Of a stretch of 24,667 nucleotides of DNA, positions 1 to 8,172 are shown one piece after another. A program made the position numbers and the translations under genes. Source of the stretch: Thalassolituus sp. (lineage in GTDB: Bacteria; Pseudomonadota; Gammaproteobacteria; Pseudomonadales; Oceanobacteraceae); the NCBI GenBank assembly GCA_029212275.1, contig JARGOI010000001.1:1-24667 (forward strand), written 5' to 3'. The notes below the pieces were generated by a model that saw nothing but the letters and a program-made list of their open reading frames with translations, made no database searches and was not told where the DNA came from. How positions within the stretch are numbered: the first letter of the stretch is position 1; each line of letters begins with the position of its first letter.

Positions 1-2
1 CC

Positions 3-665
3 GTATATGGCATGGGGCTGCGCTCATTTGTTGCATTACCGGTTGAAAAAGACGGGGCAGTGGTGCGGCTAGCATTTGAACATACAAAGAAGTCAGATAT
101 AGATAGCATTACGACTAGCCTGGCATACGGTTTAAGTGCAAACCAAACTGTATTACTAGGCCTGCCTTATCGGCTTTCACCAGCTGGTAAAGATAGACAA
201 GGGGATGTGTCAGTTTTGTATCGCCATATTGCCTGGAAAAACGATAGTTTTATGGGCACGGATCGTTTTGGTGTTTTGGCAGGGCTTGTTGTGCCAACTG
301 AAAATGATAGGGATACTGCAGTTCAGGCGGGGTTTGTATTTACACACTTCAAAAACCGTAATGAAATTGATGTCGATTTTTTGTATCAACTAGGAATTGA
401 TAATCGTCTCGACAGTGGCCGCTATGATCTGTCATGGCAATACCGATTATTTCCCGTAGATCGGCCTAATTGGGGCTTCGCATCAGAGCTAAATACGGTG
501 GTGGAATTAAATGGTCGTTGGGCTGAAGATAATACCGTGACTCATCAATTGACCCTAGGTTTGCAGTGGATTCATCAAAAGGTAGTCATCGAGGGTGGAA
601 TGGTTAACGACCTAAACAATGCTAATGAAACACGCTTCATACTGAGTACTCGGTTTCATTTTTAA
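3..665 (+). CDS. Outer-membrane beta-barrel protein, 5'-truncated by the window edge
   Basis: The frame is open to the first base of the window, so the ATG at 12 is probably not the true start and the signal peptide lies outside. The visible part (about 220 residues) has alternating polar/hydrophobic strands rich in Tyr, Phe, Trp and Gly. It ends in Arg-Phe-His-Phe, a typical C-terminal aromatic beta-signal for outer-membrane insertion by BAM. No metal motif is visible. Similar uncharacterised barrel proteins, often labelled transporter, occur beside metal-efflux operons; that statement is from general knowledge. It lies on the same strand as the czc set, but 175 bp separate it from the next gene, so it may be a separate transcript. 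The substrate is unknown. It could also be a non-transport barrel. Confidence 0.6.
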   Translation, partial: VYGMGLRSFVALPVEKDGAVVRLAFEHTKKSDIDSITTSLAYGLSANQTVLLGLPYRLSPAGKDRQGDVSVLYRHIAWKNDSFMGTDRFGVLAGLVVPTENDRDTAVQAGFVFTHFKNRNEIDVDFLYQLGIDNRLDSGRYDLSWQYRLFPVDRPNWGFASELNTVVELNGRWAEDNTVTHQLTLGLQWIHQKVVIEGGMVNDLNNANETRFILSTRFHF

Positions 666-840
666 CTGCAAAATAATTTCTCAATGGAAAAGCATCGACA
701 CTAATTAAAGATAACCAAGATATAGATAAATATATTCAGGCCTGACCCAAGCAAACCATTTGGTTTAGCAATAACACTAATTTGACAACCTATAATTCAA
801 AAGGTTAGACTGTCGAGAATGTTTCCGAAAAAACCTCATC

Positions 841-1167
841 GTGCTTAAACACGTAACCATACTATTACTGATTCTTAGCTCGCTAAGCTATAGCAGCGTT
901 TGGGCAATGAACAGCCATGATGATATTGCTGGGAAACACCAACAGGCCATGTCACAACAAGCTGATTTACACAGCATTGATCTAACTAGTGATCAAGACA
1001 ACCACCTAGATGATGATCACTGCTGTCATGCAGACGCTCATTTGTTAGGCTTGATTGGTCTCTATACAAAAATTTCGCCTCACGTGACTAAACGTGACAC
1101 CTTGACATATAACTCACTTTTTCAATCACACCAAACCAGTCCGCTCCAACGTCCTCCCCTTAGCTAA
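841..1167 (+). CDS. czcI: CzcI-like small exported Cys/His-rich protein
   Basis: This is a 108-residue protein starting at GTG. No other in-frame start keeps the signal peptide (residues 1-22, cut after Val-Trp-Ala), and no clear Shine-Dalgarno is seen. The mature part is acidic and His-rich, with a metal-ligand cluster at residues 57-67 (Asp-Asp-Asp-His-Cys-Cys-His, then His67). It ends in a Pro-rich tail of the form P-L-Q-R-P-P-L-S. A short exported His/Cys protein with an R-P-P tail directly ahead of czcC matches the CzcI family, small periplasmic proteins of uncertain, probably regulatory or metal-buffering role. A TATAAT hexamer sits at 791-796 upstream, but no convincing -35 goes with it. 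A similar protein precedes czcC in the second cluster (13589-13966). The symbol rests on position and pattern, not on alignment. Confidence 0.6.
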   Translation: MLKHVTILLLILSSLSYSSVWAMNSHDDIAGKHQQAMSQQADLHSIDLTSDQDNHLDDDHCCHADAHLLGLIGLYTKISPHVTKRDTLTYNSLFQSHQTSPLQRPPLS

Positions 1168-1258
1168 TTCCTAATAATTTTGTCGGTTCTAACCGGCTAT
1201 ACCTACACGATTCATTAATTTAGATCGTCTATGTTTTATTTTATTTATAGGAATTTCC

Positions 1259-2536
1259 ATGAGATTTTTAAATGTCATTAGCCTTTTTGCATGTGCCTTA
1301 TTGTTACCTTCAACAGTTGGCGCTAACGAGCAACAGAAACTCGAGAGTTGGCTAAACCAAGTTGTACAACATCACCCTAGATTACAAGCAGCTCAAGCTT
1401 CTGCTGATAAGGCATCAGCTGAGCTTCGTGCTGCCAATCAACCTTTGTTCAACCCAGAACTTGAATTTGAGTATGAACGAGCAGGTGTTGATACAAAAAC
1501 AGCGGGCATCACTCAGACCATTGACTGGGGTGATAAACGATTAGCGCAAACACATCTTGCCGACTTCAAATTGCAGCTTAGCCTTACCGAATTAACTGTT
1601 GCACAGCAAAAATTAACTGCTGAAGTTTTATTAGCATTGGTTACATATCAAGCCAGTATTGATACGCTGAAAATAATTGAAAAACGTTCAAATTCGATGT
1701 CACAGTTTTTCAGTATTGCCAAACAGCGTTATCAAGCTGGAGACCTTACCGAAGTTGAACTGGCTCTAGCCCAACTAGCAAGCAGCGAAGCGAATTTTGA
1801 GTTAGCTGATGCTCGTTCTGAGTTAATTATCAATAAACAGAATCTTTACGTGGTATTAGGGAGCGGGAGTAACTCTTTACTAATGTCATTACCAGTAATG
1901 AGTGACATACCTACCAGCTCAGAATATCCGGTAAAGGATTCGAATCAAACACTCGATCGCTTACCAGAGATGCGTCTTGCCCTTACTCGAATGAACATTG
2001 CGCGTGCAGAAATTAAATTACGTCAGCGCGAACAACGCCCTAACCCAAGTATTGGAATAAAAGCAGGTAAGGAAGGCAACGATAATTTAACGAGCCTTAG
2101 TTTCTCAATGCCTCTGTTTGTACGAAATAATTTAAGCGCTGAAGTAGAAGCCGCCCAATTACTGCTTATACAGCGTGAATATGAAGCAACAAGTACGAGA
2201 CAAGCATTACTCGCTCAACTGACTTCAGCAGAACAAACACTTCAGGTTAATCGTCAAGCATGGGCTCAGTGGAAAGCGACCGGAGGTCAGCATTTATTAC
2301 GAAAAGAAAAACTGTTAGGCCGTCTATGGAAAGCAGGTGAATTAAGTACAGCCGACTATTTGGTGCAACTCAAACAATCACTTGATACCGAAGAAAGTGT
2401 CATTAGGCAGCGCGCTCAACTATGGCAGTCTTGGACGCAATGGCTCATTGCCTCTGGCGATATTGCTAAATGGATAAGCCCCCAAAGTAGCCTACAAACA
2501 AACAGCATCCCTAAGAAATTAGGCAGTGGAGAATAA
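1259..2536 (+). CDS. czcC: Outer-membrane factor of metal CBA efflux (CzcC/TolC family), set 1
   Basis: This 425-residue TolC-like outer-membrane factor would form the trimeric exit duct of the set-1 efflux complex. A signal peptide covers residues 1-22 (cut near Val-Gly-Ala). The mature part has the long alpha-helical coiled-coil repeats of the family, with the usual opening L...W-L-N-Q-V-V-Q-H-H-P-R and two homologous halves of about 200 residues. Length is normal for CzcC. The start is supported by AGGAA at 1249-1253, five bases before the ATG. Only two bases separate its stop from czcB, and the czcB ribosome-binding site (GGAG) lies inside its last codons, so translation is probably coupled. 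It is clearly more diverged from the two other CzcC proteins here than those are from each other. Family is certain; the exact metal is not. Confidence 0.88.
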   Translation: MRFLNVISLFACALLLPSTVGANEQQKLESWLNQVVQHHPRLQAAQASADKASAELRAANQPLFNPELEFEYERAGVDTKTAGITQTIDWGDKRLAQTHLADFKLQLSLTELTVAQQKLTAEVLLALVTYQASIDTLKIIEKRSNSMSQFFSIAKQRYQAGDLTEVELALAQLASSEANFELADARSELIINKQNLYVVLGSGSNSLLMSLPVMSDIPTSSEYPVKDSNQTLDRLPEMRLALTRMNIARAEIKLRQREQRPNPSIGIKAGKEGNDNLTSLSFSMPLFVRNNLSAEVEAAQLLLIQREYEATSTRQALLAQLTSAEQTLQVNRQAWAQWKATGGQHLLRKEKLLGRLWKAGELSTADYLVQLKQSLDTEESVIRQRAQLWQSWTQWLIASGDIAKWISPQSSLQTNSIPKKLGSGE

Positions 2537-2538
2537 TA

Positions 2539-3771
2539 ATGAATAAGTTTAATACCATTTTTTTGATCACTCTTTTAACTCTATCAAGTGCTCAAACCAT
2601 CCATGCATCAGAAGATGACCATGACCACAAAACCGCACATACTGAAGAAGATCATGATACGCATGAAGAAGACGGTGATGCCCATGAAGAAGATCATGAT
2701 ACGCATGAAAATGACGGCAAAAAACATGAAAAAGGCGGTGATGCACATGAAGAAGAGGAAGGAATTCATTTAACAGCTGCTCAACAAAAAGCAGCAGGCA
2801 TAACCACTACGCCCCTCCAGTTAACGAATATAGACCTCAGCATTAGTGCACCAGGCGAAATAACCCTAAATGCTTATGCAACCAGTCAGGCTGTATCACT
2901 CATTAATGCTCAGGTTGTTAAAAGACATGCAAAACTAGGTGATTTAGTGTCTACGGGGCAGCCATTAGTCACGTTATCTAGTGTTGAAATGGCACAGGCA
3001 CAGGGCGACCTTTTAGTAGCTGCTCGAGAATGGACCCGTGTTCGAAAGTTAGGACAAAAAGTAGTTTCTGCGGCTCGATACATACAAGCCAAAGTAAACA
3101 ATGAACAGGCTCGTGCAAAAGTGCAGGCATATGGCATGAACCAACAACAAGTTGAGGCCATTTTAAAAGCGGGTAATGCCAGACTGGCCAACGGTCGCTT
3201 CCAACTATTAGCGTTGCAAAGTGGCACCGTAATTCAGGATCAATTTACATTGGGTGAAGTAGTTAATGCAGGTCAAATGTTATTTAAAGTTAGTGATGAA
3301 ACGAAACTTTGGGTAAATACTCGACTAACCGCAAAACAAGTTACAGACGTGCAAATAGGAGCTATGGCCAATGTCATTTTTGGTAAAAAAACATTAAAGG
3401 GAACCGTTATTCAACGTCATCATTCTTTGGATGAAAGCACACGTACTATTGGTATTCGTATCGAAGTAGCAAACCCTGATGACGTATTACACCCAGGTGT
3501 TTTTGTTGACGTAAACATTGCTGCAAATAACGCAGAAAAAGTACTGTCTGTTCCTGCCGATGCGGTTCTACGTAGCCCTGATGGCGATTGGATGGTATTT
3601 GTTGAGCACGAAGACAACCAATTCGAGCCTAAAGAAATCAATGTATTACGAACAAATAATGGAGTGACGGTAATTGATGGTATTGATGCAGGCACTCGCG
3701 TCGTAACTCATGGTGCATTCTTTTTACAATCAGAATTAGCAAAGTCTGGTTTTAACATTCATAACCATTGA
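2539..3771 (+). CDS. czcB: Periplasmic adaptor (CzcB/HlyD family) with His-acid repeat, set 1
   Basis: This 410-residue membrane-fusion protein joins the inner-membrane RND pump to CzcC. The signal peptide spans residues 1-24 (cut Ile-His-Ala). It is followed by a highly charged stretch at about 25-75, rich in His, Asp and Glu, which includes five seven-residue repeats (residues 36-70), each ending in His. This is a plausible periplasmic metal-binding arm. The rest has the lipoyl/barrel-sandwich half motifs (V-V-K-R-H-A-K-L-G-D-L-V-S-T-G-Q-P-L), an alpha hairpin at about 155-220, the second half motif (S-G-T-V-I-Q...G-E-V-V-N-A-G-Q-M-L-F), and beta-barrel and membrane-proximal domains. It lies tightly between czcC and czcA (10-base gap). 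His-rich N-termini are common in CzcB; the heptad regularity is the odd point. Confidence 0.88.
   Translation: MNKFNTIFLITLLTLSSAQTIHASEDDHDHKTAHTEEDHDTHEEDGDAHEEDHDTHENDGKKHEKGGDAHEEEEGIHLTAAQQKAAGITTTPLQLTNIDLSISAPGEITLNAYATSQAVSLINAQVVKRHAKLGDLVSTGQPLVTLSSVEMAQAQGDLLVAAREWTRVRKLGQKVVSAARYIQAKVNNEQARAKVQAYGMNQQQVEAILKAGNARLANGRFQLLALQSGTVIQDQFTLGEVVNAGQMLFKVSDETKLWVNTRLTAKQVTDVQIGAMANVIFGKKTLKGTVIQRHHSLDESTRTIGIRIEVANPDDVLHPGVFVDVNIAANNAEKVLSVPADAVLRSPDGDWMVFVEHEDNQFEPKEINVLRTNNGVTVIDGIDAGTRVVTHGAFFLQSELAKSGFNIHNH
2644..2748 (+). repeat. Five tandem 21-bp units encoding a His-terminated heptad repeat
   Basis: Five consecutive 21-bp units run at 2644-2664, 2665-2685, 2686-2706, 2707-2727 and 2728-2748. 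Each begins GAA and ends CAT. Units 1 and 3 are identical over 21 bases. They encode EEDHDTH, EEDGDAH, EEDHDTH, ENDGKKH and EKGGDAH in the CzcB N-terminus. The identity of units 1 and 3 points to recent duplication of a 42-bp double unit. Confidence 0.9.
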
Positions 3772-3781
3772 GGCCACAACC

Positions 3782-6700
3782 ATGTTTAATAAAATTATTG
3801 ACCTCGGTATTAATAATCGTCTGCTGGTAGTGCTTTCACTGCTGGCGACTCTTGTTGGCGGAACATTAATATTACCTTCACTTAATCTTGATGCCTTTCC
3901 GGACGTAACCAATGTTCAAGTACAAATTAATACTGAAGCTCGTGGACTTGCTTCGGAGGAAGTCGAGCAACTAATCACCTTCCCTATCGAATCCGTGATG
4001 TATGCCTTACCTGATGTTGAAGAAGTTCGCTCAATATCTAAAACAGGGCTATCTGTTATCACTGTCGTTTTCAAGGAAGGAACCGACATCTATTTTGCCC
4101 GGCAACTCATTTTTCAACGCCTGCAATCGGCACGTGAGCAAATTCCAGATGGTATTGGAACCCCTGAAATGGGGCCAAATACTTCAGGGCTTGGGCAAAT
4201 ATATCAATATATTTTGCGTGCTGACGATCCTGAAAAATTTGATGCTATTGCCTTGCGAAGTCTAAACGATTGGGTGGTCAAGCTGCTATTAATGCCTGTT
4301 AGTGGGGTAACCGAAGTCTTATCATTCGGCGGTGAAGTTAGGCAGTACCAAGTGCAAGTACATCCCAGTAAATTACTGTCTTATAAACTAACCATTAAAG
4401 ATATTGCTGAAGCTATTGAAGAAAACAACCGTAATGCAGGTGGCTGGTATTTAGACAGAGGTGCGGAACAACTCATTATTCGTGGTGTAGGCTGGGTACG
4501 AAGCGACAAAGAGGGTTTACGTGACATCGGTAATATTCCGTTAAAAAATATTGACGGCGTATCAGTACGAGTCAGTGATGTGGCAATAGTCGATTTTGGC
4601 CCTGAAATTCGTCAAGGCGCTGTGACTATGTCGACTCGTGATGTTAAAGGAAACCCAGTTGCAATGGGCGAAGTAGTAGCAGGGATCGTAATGAAACGCT
4701 TAGGCGCTAATACAAAGGCGACTATCGATGGTATTAAGGCAAGGCTACCCGCGATACAAACGGCATTACCGGACGGTGTGACTATTGAACCTTTTTACGA
4801 TCAAGCAGACTTAGTCAATCAAGCTGTTAAGACGGTAAGCTCAGCATTATTACAAGCATTCGTATTGATTATTGTTGTCTTAATGCTGTTTTTAATGAAC
4901 ATCCGTGCCGCTTTTTTGGTGCTCATCTCAATGCCAATATCGGTTGGTTTAGCACTCATGTTTATGGCCTATTGGGGTATTTCAGCGAACCTGATGTCGT
5001 TAGGTGGTTTAGCCATAGCTATCGGTATGATGGTCGATGGTTCGGTTGTGATGATGGAAAATGTTTTCAGTCATTTAAGTAAGCCTGATAGGGAGCACGA
5101 GCAATACGCTCAAACAGTGCTAGCGGAAGGTGCACCCGATCCATATAACGTAGCTCAAGACCATCATAGGATTTCGCTTCGAATTCTAATAGCTGCCCGT
5201 GAAGTCGGCAGGCCGGTGTTTTTTGCGGTGATGATTATCATCATCGTATTCGCACCATTATTTACGTTGGAAGGTGTCGAAGGCAAGTTGTTCCAACCAA
5301 TGGCTATTTCAATTGTATTGGCTATGTTAGCTTCGTTATTAGTTGCGCTTATTATTGTGCCTGCGCTGGCAACATACATGTTCCGTCACGGGGTTAAAGA
5401 AAAAGATAATCCAATTGTTACCTTTTTCGACAATATGTACCGCCCGCTGTTATCACGGGCTTTAGGTGCACCTCGTAAAATTGTCTTTAGCGCCGTCATC
5501 TTGTTTATTGGCTCACTCGCTTTAGTGCCTTTTCTTGGAACAGAGTTTGTGCCTGAATTGGAAGAAGGCACCTTAAATATTCGGGTTACTCTAGCGCCTT
5601 CATCTAGCTTAGAAACTTCATTAGGGGTATCTGCGAAGCTTGAAGAACAATTGATGACCTTCCCTGAAGTTCTATATGTTTCCAGTCGAGCTGGACGTGC
5701 TGAAATTGGCGGTGATCCTGAACCTGTATCCAACGTTGAGATATTTGTTGGCTTGAAACCTGTAGATGAATGGACAAGCTCATCCAACCGTCAAGAATTA
5801 CAAAAATTGATGGAGGAAAAGATGTCAGTTCATCCTGGTTTGCTATTCTCATTTTCACAGCCCATTGCTACTCGCGTAGATGAGTTACTGTCGGGTGTGA
5901 AAGCACAATTAGCTATAAAGCTGTTTGGCCCAGATTTAGCCACGCTTGCAAGCACCGGTAAAAAAATAGAAGGCTTGGTGCGCAAAATTGAGGGTACTCG
6001 CGGCGTTGAAATGGAACAAATTGCGGGTGAAGCTCAATTGGCTATTCGTCCTAATCGCGATTCATTAGCACGTTATGGCATTCCTGTTGCGCAAGTAATG
6101 GATCTAGTCGCCAATGCCATTGGTGGCATGGAAGCAGGTCAAGTCATTAACGGCAACGAACGTTATGATATTACTGTTCGTTTGGATGCAGGTTATCGCA
6201 ACAGCATAGAAGCCATTCAAAATATCACCTTACAAGCACCAAACGGTGCATGGGTTAAATTGGCTGATGTAGCTGAGGTGAAAATCGAATCAGGTCCACC
6301 ACAAATCCGTCGAGATGATGTGCAACGACGAGTGGTCATTCAATCCAATGTTGAAGGCCGTGATATGGGTGGCCTTGTAGCTGAAATAAATCAGCGAATC
6401 AATGACGAGATTGATTTACCCGCTGGTTATACCGTTGTGTTTGGTGGGCAGTTTGAAAACCAAAAGCGAGCACAAGATAAGCTGATGATTGTCGTTCCCG
6501 TTTCACTGGGAATGATATTTTTAATGCTGTACTTTGCATTCAATTCTGTCGGGCAATCCTTATTGATTATGTTGAATGTGCCACTGGCAATGATTGGCGG
6601 TATCGTTGCATTATTTATCTCTGGCCAATACTTGTCTGTACCGGGTTCAATTGGCTTTATTGCCTTGTTTGGTGTTGCGGTATTGAATGGTGTGGTGATG

Positions 6701-6973
6701 ATCAATGCCATTAATCAACGCATTGAAGATGGGCTATCTTGTGAACAAGCCGTGTTTGAAGGTGCTGTGTCACGTTTACGACCCGTGCTCATTACCGCCG
6801 CAACCACGGCTCTTGGGCTTATCCCAATGTTACTAGCGACAGGGATTGGCTCAGAAGTACAGAAGCCACTGGCAACGGTTGTCGTTGGCGGGCTTTTCTC
6901 AGCAACCTTGTTAACGTTGGTGGTAATACCTGCGTTATATGCGTATTTCTCAAAGCAACATAATGAAGGGTAG
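3782..6973 (+). CDS. czcA: HME-RND heavy-metal efflux pump (CzcA family), set 1
   Basis: This 1063-residue inner-membrane proton/cation antiporter, full length for the family, drives export through CzcB and CzcC. It shows the RND plan: TM1 at about 12-34, a large periplasmic loop, a TM2-TM6 block at about 345-545, a second periplasmic loop, and TM7-TM12 at the end. HME signatures include F-P-D-V-T-N-V-Q-V-Q-I-N-T near residue 40. The proton-relay segment in TM4 reads A-I-G-M-M-V-D-G-S-V-V-M-M-E-N, with Asp419 and Glu426. The first Asp of the CzcA D-F-G motif (Asp402 in the Cupriavidus protein, by recall) is replaced by Ala413. That places it outside the classical D-F-G Zn/Co/Cd group, with the A-I-G branch of HME pumps. 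The cytoplasmic loop after TM4 (about 430-465) is long. Start: ATG ten bases after czcB. Zn, Cd, Ni or Co are all possible substrates. Confidence 0.88.
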   Translation: MFNKIIDLGINNRLLVVLSLLATLVGGTLILPSLNLDAFPDVTNVQVQINTEARGLASEEVEQLITFPIESVMYALPDVEEVRSISKTGLSVITVVFKEGTDIYFARQLIFQRLQSAREQIPDGIGTPEMGPNTSGLGQIYQYILRADDPEKFDAIALRSLNDWVVKLLLMPVSGVTEVLSFGGEVRQYQVQVHPSKLLSYKLTIKDIAEAIEENNRNAGGWYLDRGAEQLIIRGVGWVRSDKEGLRDIGNIPLKNIDGVSVRVSDVAIVDFGPEIRQGAVTMSTRDVKGNPVAMGEVVAGIVMKRLGANTKATIDGIKARLPAIQTALPDGVTIEPFYDQADLVNQAVKTVSSALLQAFVLIIVVLMLFLMNIRAAFLVLISMPISVGLALMFMAYWGISANLMSLGGLAIAIGMMVDGSVVMMENVFSHLSKPDREHEQYAQTVLAEGAPDPYNVAQDHHRISLRILIAAREVGRPVFFAVMIIIIVFAPLFTLEGVEGKLFQPMAISIVLAMLASLLVALIIVPALATYMFRHGVKEKDNPIVTFFDNMYRPLLSRALGAPRKIVFSAVILFIGSLALVPFLGTEFVPELEEGTLNIRVTLAPSSSLETSLGVSAKLEEQLMTFPEVLYVSSRAGRAEIGGDPEPVSNVEIFVGLKPVDEWTSSSNRQELQKLMEEKMSVHPGLLFSFSQPIATRVDELLSGVKAQLAIKLFGPDLATLASTGKKIEGLVRKIEGTRGVEMEQIAGEAQLAIRPNRDSLARYGIPVAQVMDLVANAIGGMEAGQVINGNERYDITVRLDAGYRNSIEAIQNITLQAPNGAWVKLADVAEVKIESGPPQIRRDDVQRRVVIQSNVEGRDMGGLVAEINQRINDEIDLPAGYTVVFGGQFENQKRAQDKLMIVVPVSLGMIFLMLYFAFNSVGQSLLIMLNVPLAMIGGIVALFISGQYLSVPGSIGFIALFGVAVLNGVVMINAINQRIEDGLSCEQAVFEGAVSRLRPVLITAATTALGLIPMLLATGIGSEVQKPLATVVVGGLFSATLLTLVVIPALYAYFSKQHNEG

Positions 6974-6982
6974 GAAATAGAA

Positions 6983-7603
6983 ATGGCCGGATGTGATAGC
7001 TGTTCCAGCGATAAAATAGAAGCGGCAACGAAACAACAAAAACGCGTATTGATCTTAGTTTTATTAATAAATGCGGTGATGTTTGTCGTTGAATTTATTG
7101 CTGGCATGCTAAGCCACTCCACCGCATTAATGGCGGACTCATTAGATATGCTGGCCGATGCTTTGGTGTATGCTCTAGGGCTATTTGCCCTAGGGCGTGC
7201 AACTCATTGGAAGAGTCGCGCGGCATTAACTAGCGGTATATTTCAGATGATATTGGGCTTAGGAATTTTAATACAACCAATCTACCTACTAAGCACTAAC
7301 AATATACCTGATGCCTTCAATATGGGGGTGTTTGGGGTGTTGGCGCTCATTGCCAATTCAATATCTTTCTTCTTGTTAATGGCGTATCGAGACGGGGACA
7401 TCAATATGCGAGCCACATGGGTATGCACGCGCAACGATATGATTAACAACGTCGGTGTGCTCATTGCAGCCGGCTTGGTTTATTGGTTCTCATCGCCGTT
7501 ACCTGACATTATTATTGGCTTGATCATTGCCATAATCGTTATGCATTCTGCTTGGGGTGTTATTCGTGAGGCTAAGAGCACTTTAAACATAGACTTAGAA
7601 TAG
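6983..7603 (+). CDS. Short CDF-family cation transporter with N-terminal CxxC
   Basis: This 206-residue cation diffusion facilitator would export divalent metal from cytoplasm to periplasm. Cys4 and Cys7 form a C-x-x-C at the N-terminus. Membrane segments follow from about residue 21, and the protein ends soon after the sixth, so the usual C-terminal cytoplasmic dimerisation domain is absent. In TM2 the site reads A-D-S-L-D-M-L-A-D (Asp55, Asp59; many CDFs have His at the first position). In TM5 it reads C-T-R-N-D (Cys148, Asp152), where His or Asp is usual at the first position. It starts nine bases after czcA and so is the last gene of the set-1 operon. The paralogue at 13944-14870 belongs to the same subfamily, and a frameshifted fragment of a close relative lies at 17886-18016. 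Family is firm; the metal is unknown. Confidence 0.82.
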   Translation: MAGCDSCSSDKIEAATKQQKRVLILVLLINAVMFVVEFIAGMLSHSTALMADSLDMLADALVYALGLFALGRATHWKSRAALTSGIFQMILGLGILIQPIYLLSTNNIPDAFNMGVFGVLALIANSISFFLLMAYRDGDINMRATWVCTRNDMINNVGVLIAAGLVYWFSSPLPDIIIGLIIAIIVMHSAWGVIREAKSTLNIDLE

Positions 7604-7832
7604 CTTTAAAGTGAGTACGAAAAATAAGTCTAGAGGCTCATTAACCGCAATCTTTTCAGGTACTCATGGATGACATTGGGAAAATAATATATCTTCACCA
7701 GTAGTGATAACACTTAAAGTAAAAGGTGGTTACTTATTCCCCGCATTGAAAAAAAACACGTTGGGTAAGCCTATTTATAGGTACAAAAAAACAACTCATA
7801 TAACAATTGAGTAATTCAAGAAGAGCATTAAT

Positions 7833-7934
7833 ATGCGAATTCAATCATTAATTTTTAGTCTAATTATCTTTCTTTTTCCATTAGTAGGTTTTTCTGAAAG
7901 CTCTCATGACCACGGTTACGGCACATTACTGTAA
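7833..7934 (+). CDS. Putative 33-residue exported peptide, possibly a remnant
   Basis: The ATG at 7833 has a purine-rich AGAAGAG about eight bases upstream and opens 33 codons ending in TAA. Residues 1-20 look like a signal peptide (Met-Arg, hydrophobic core, cut near Gly-Phe-Ser). Only about 13 residues remain after it, containing Ser-His-Asp-His-Gly-Tyr-Gly. The chain could be a genuine mini-protein (metal-binding periplasmic peptide or leader) or the surviving 5' end of a lost exported metal protein. No continuing frame is seen downstream. I do not recognise a family. Confidence 0.35.
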   Translation: MRIQSLIFSLIIFLFPLVGFSESSHDHGYGTLL

Positions 7935-7962
7935 TGATATAAATAAGAAACTTATAGAGGGT

Positions 7963-7992
7963 TTTAATTACAACAATTTTGTTGTAATTAAA
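7963..7992. repeat. Perfect 14-bp AT-rich inverted repeat with 2-nt centre
   Basis: The arms are TTTAATTACAACAA... read as 14 complementary bases (7963-7976 and 7979-7992) around TT. The core half site is TTACAACAA against TTGTTGTAA. Low GC content and no following T-run make an intrinsic terminator unlikely. An operator for a dimeric regulator or a footprint of a mobile element are the alternatives. Confidence 0.55.
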
Positions 7993-8086
7993 TAAACATT
8001 ACTTGAAAGCTCATTTCATAATAACTGAAATTAGAAATATTCACGGCCAGAAAGTAATAAACTTAGACAGGTTGCCGAGATTAAAA

Positions 8087-8152
8087 AACAGCCTTCTTCA
8101 TCTGTCCAGCTACTTCAATGTGTCGTACATTTCTATAGCGAAGAAGGCTGTT
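8087..8152 (-). terminator. Terminator hairpin for the minus-strand CDF-czcICBA operon
   Basis: Thirteen-base arms AACAGCCTTCTTC (8087-8099) and GAAGAAGGCTGTT (8140-8152) are perfectly complementary around a 40-base loop. Read on the minus strand, the hairpin begins about 20 bases after the czcA stop. The second arm runs into a six-T tract, as in Rho-independent terminators. The long loop is unusual. Confidence 0.65.
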
Positions 8153-8172
8153 ACTTTTAAGCCTCTCGATTA

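Larger units (their letters stand above)
7604..8172. other. Intergenic region between convergent operons
   Basis: No long gene is visible in these 569 bases. They hold a 33-codon ORF for an exported His-containing peptide (7833-7934), a perfect AT-rich palindrome (7963-7992), and a long-loop terminator hairpin for the minus-strand operon (8087-8152). A weak inverted repeat, CACTTTAAA at 7579-7587 against TTTAAAGTG at 7605-7613, spans the stop of the CDF gene and could be a poor terminator. The rest of 7620-7830 shows nothing I can name. Confidence 0.6.

Noticed and set aside
2588..2773. 61-codon frame rich in Met and Lys within czcB
   Set aside because: It is a shifted reading of the 21-bp repeat, with no independent signals.
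5386..5858. Minus-strand open frames opposite czcA set 1 (and others at 6427-7122)
   Set aside because: Antisense shadows of conserved coding sequence.
8087..8152. Integron attC-like site
   Set aside because: The ends are AAC...GTT in the wrong arrangement for the attC core sites, and the T-run fits a terminator better.
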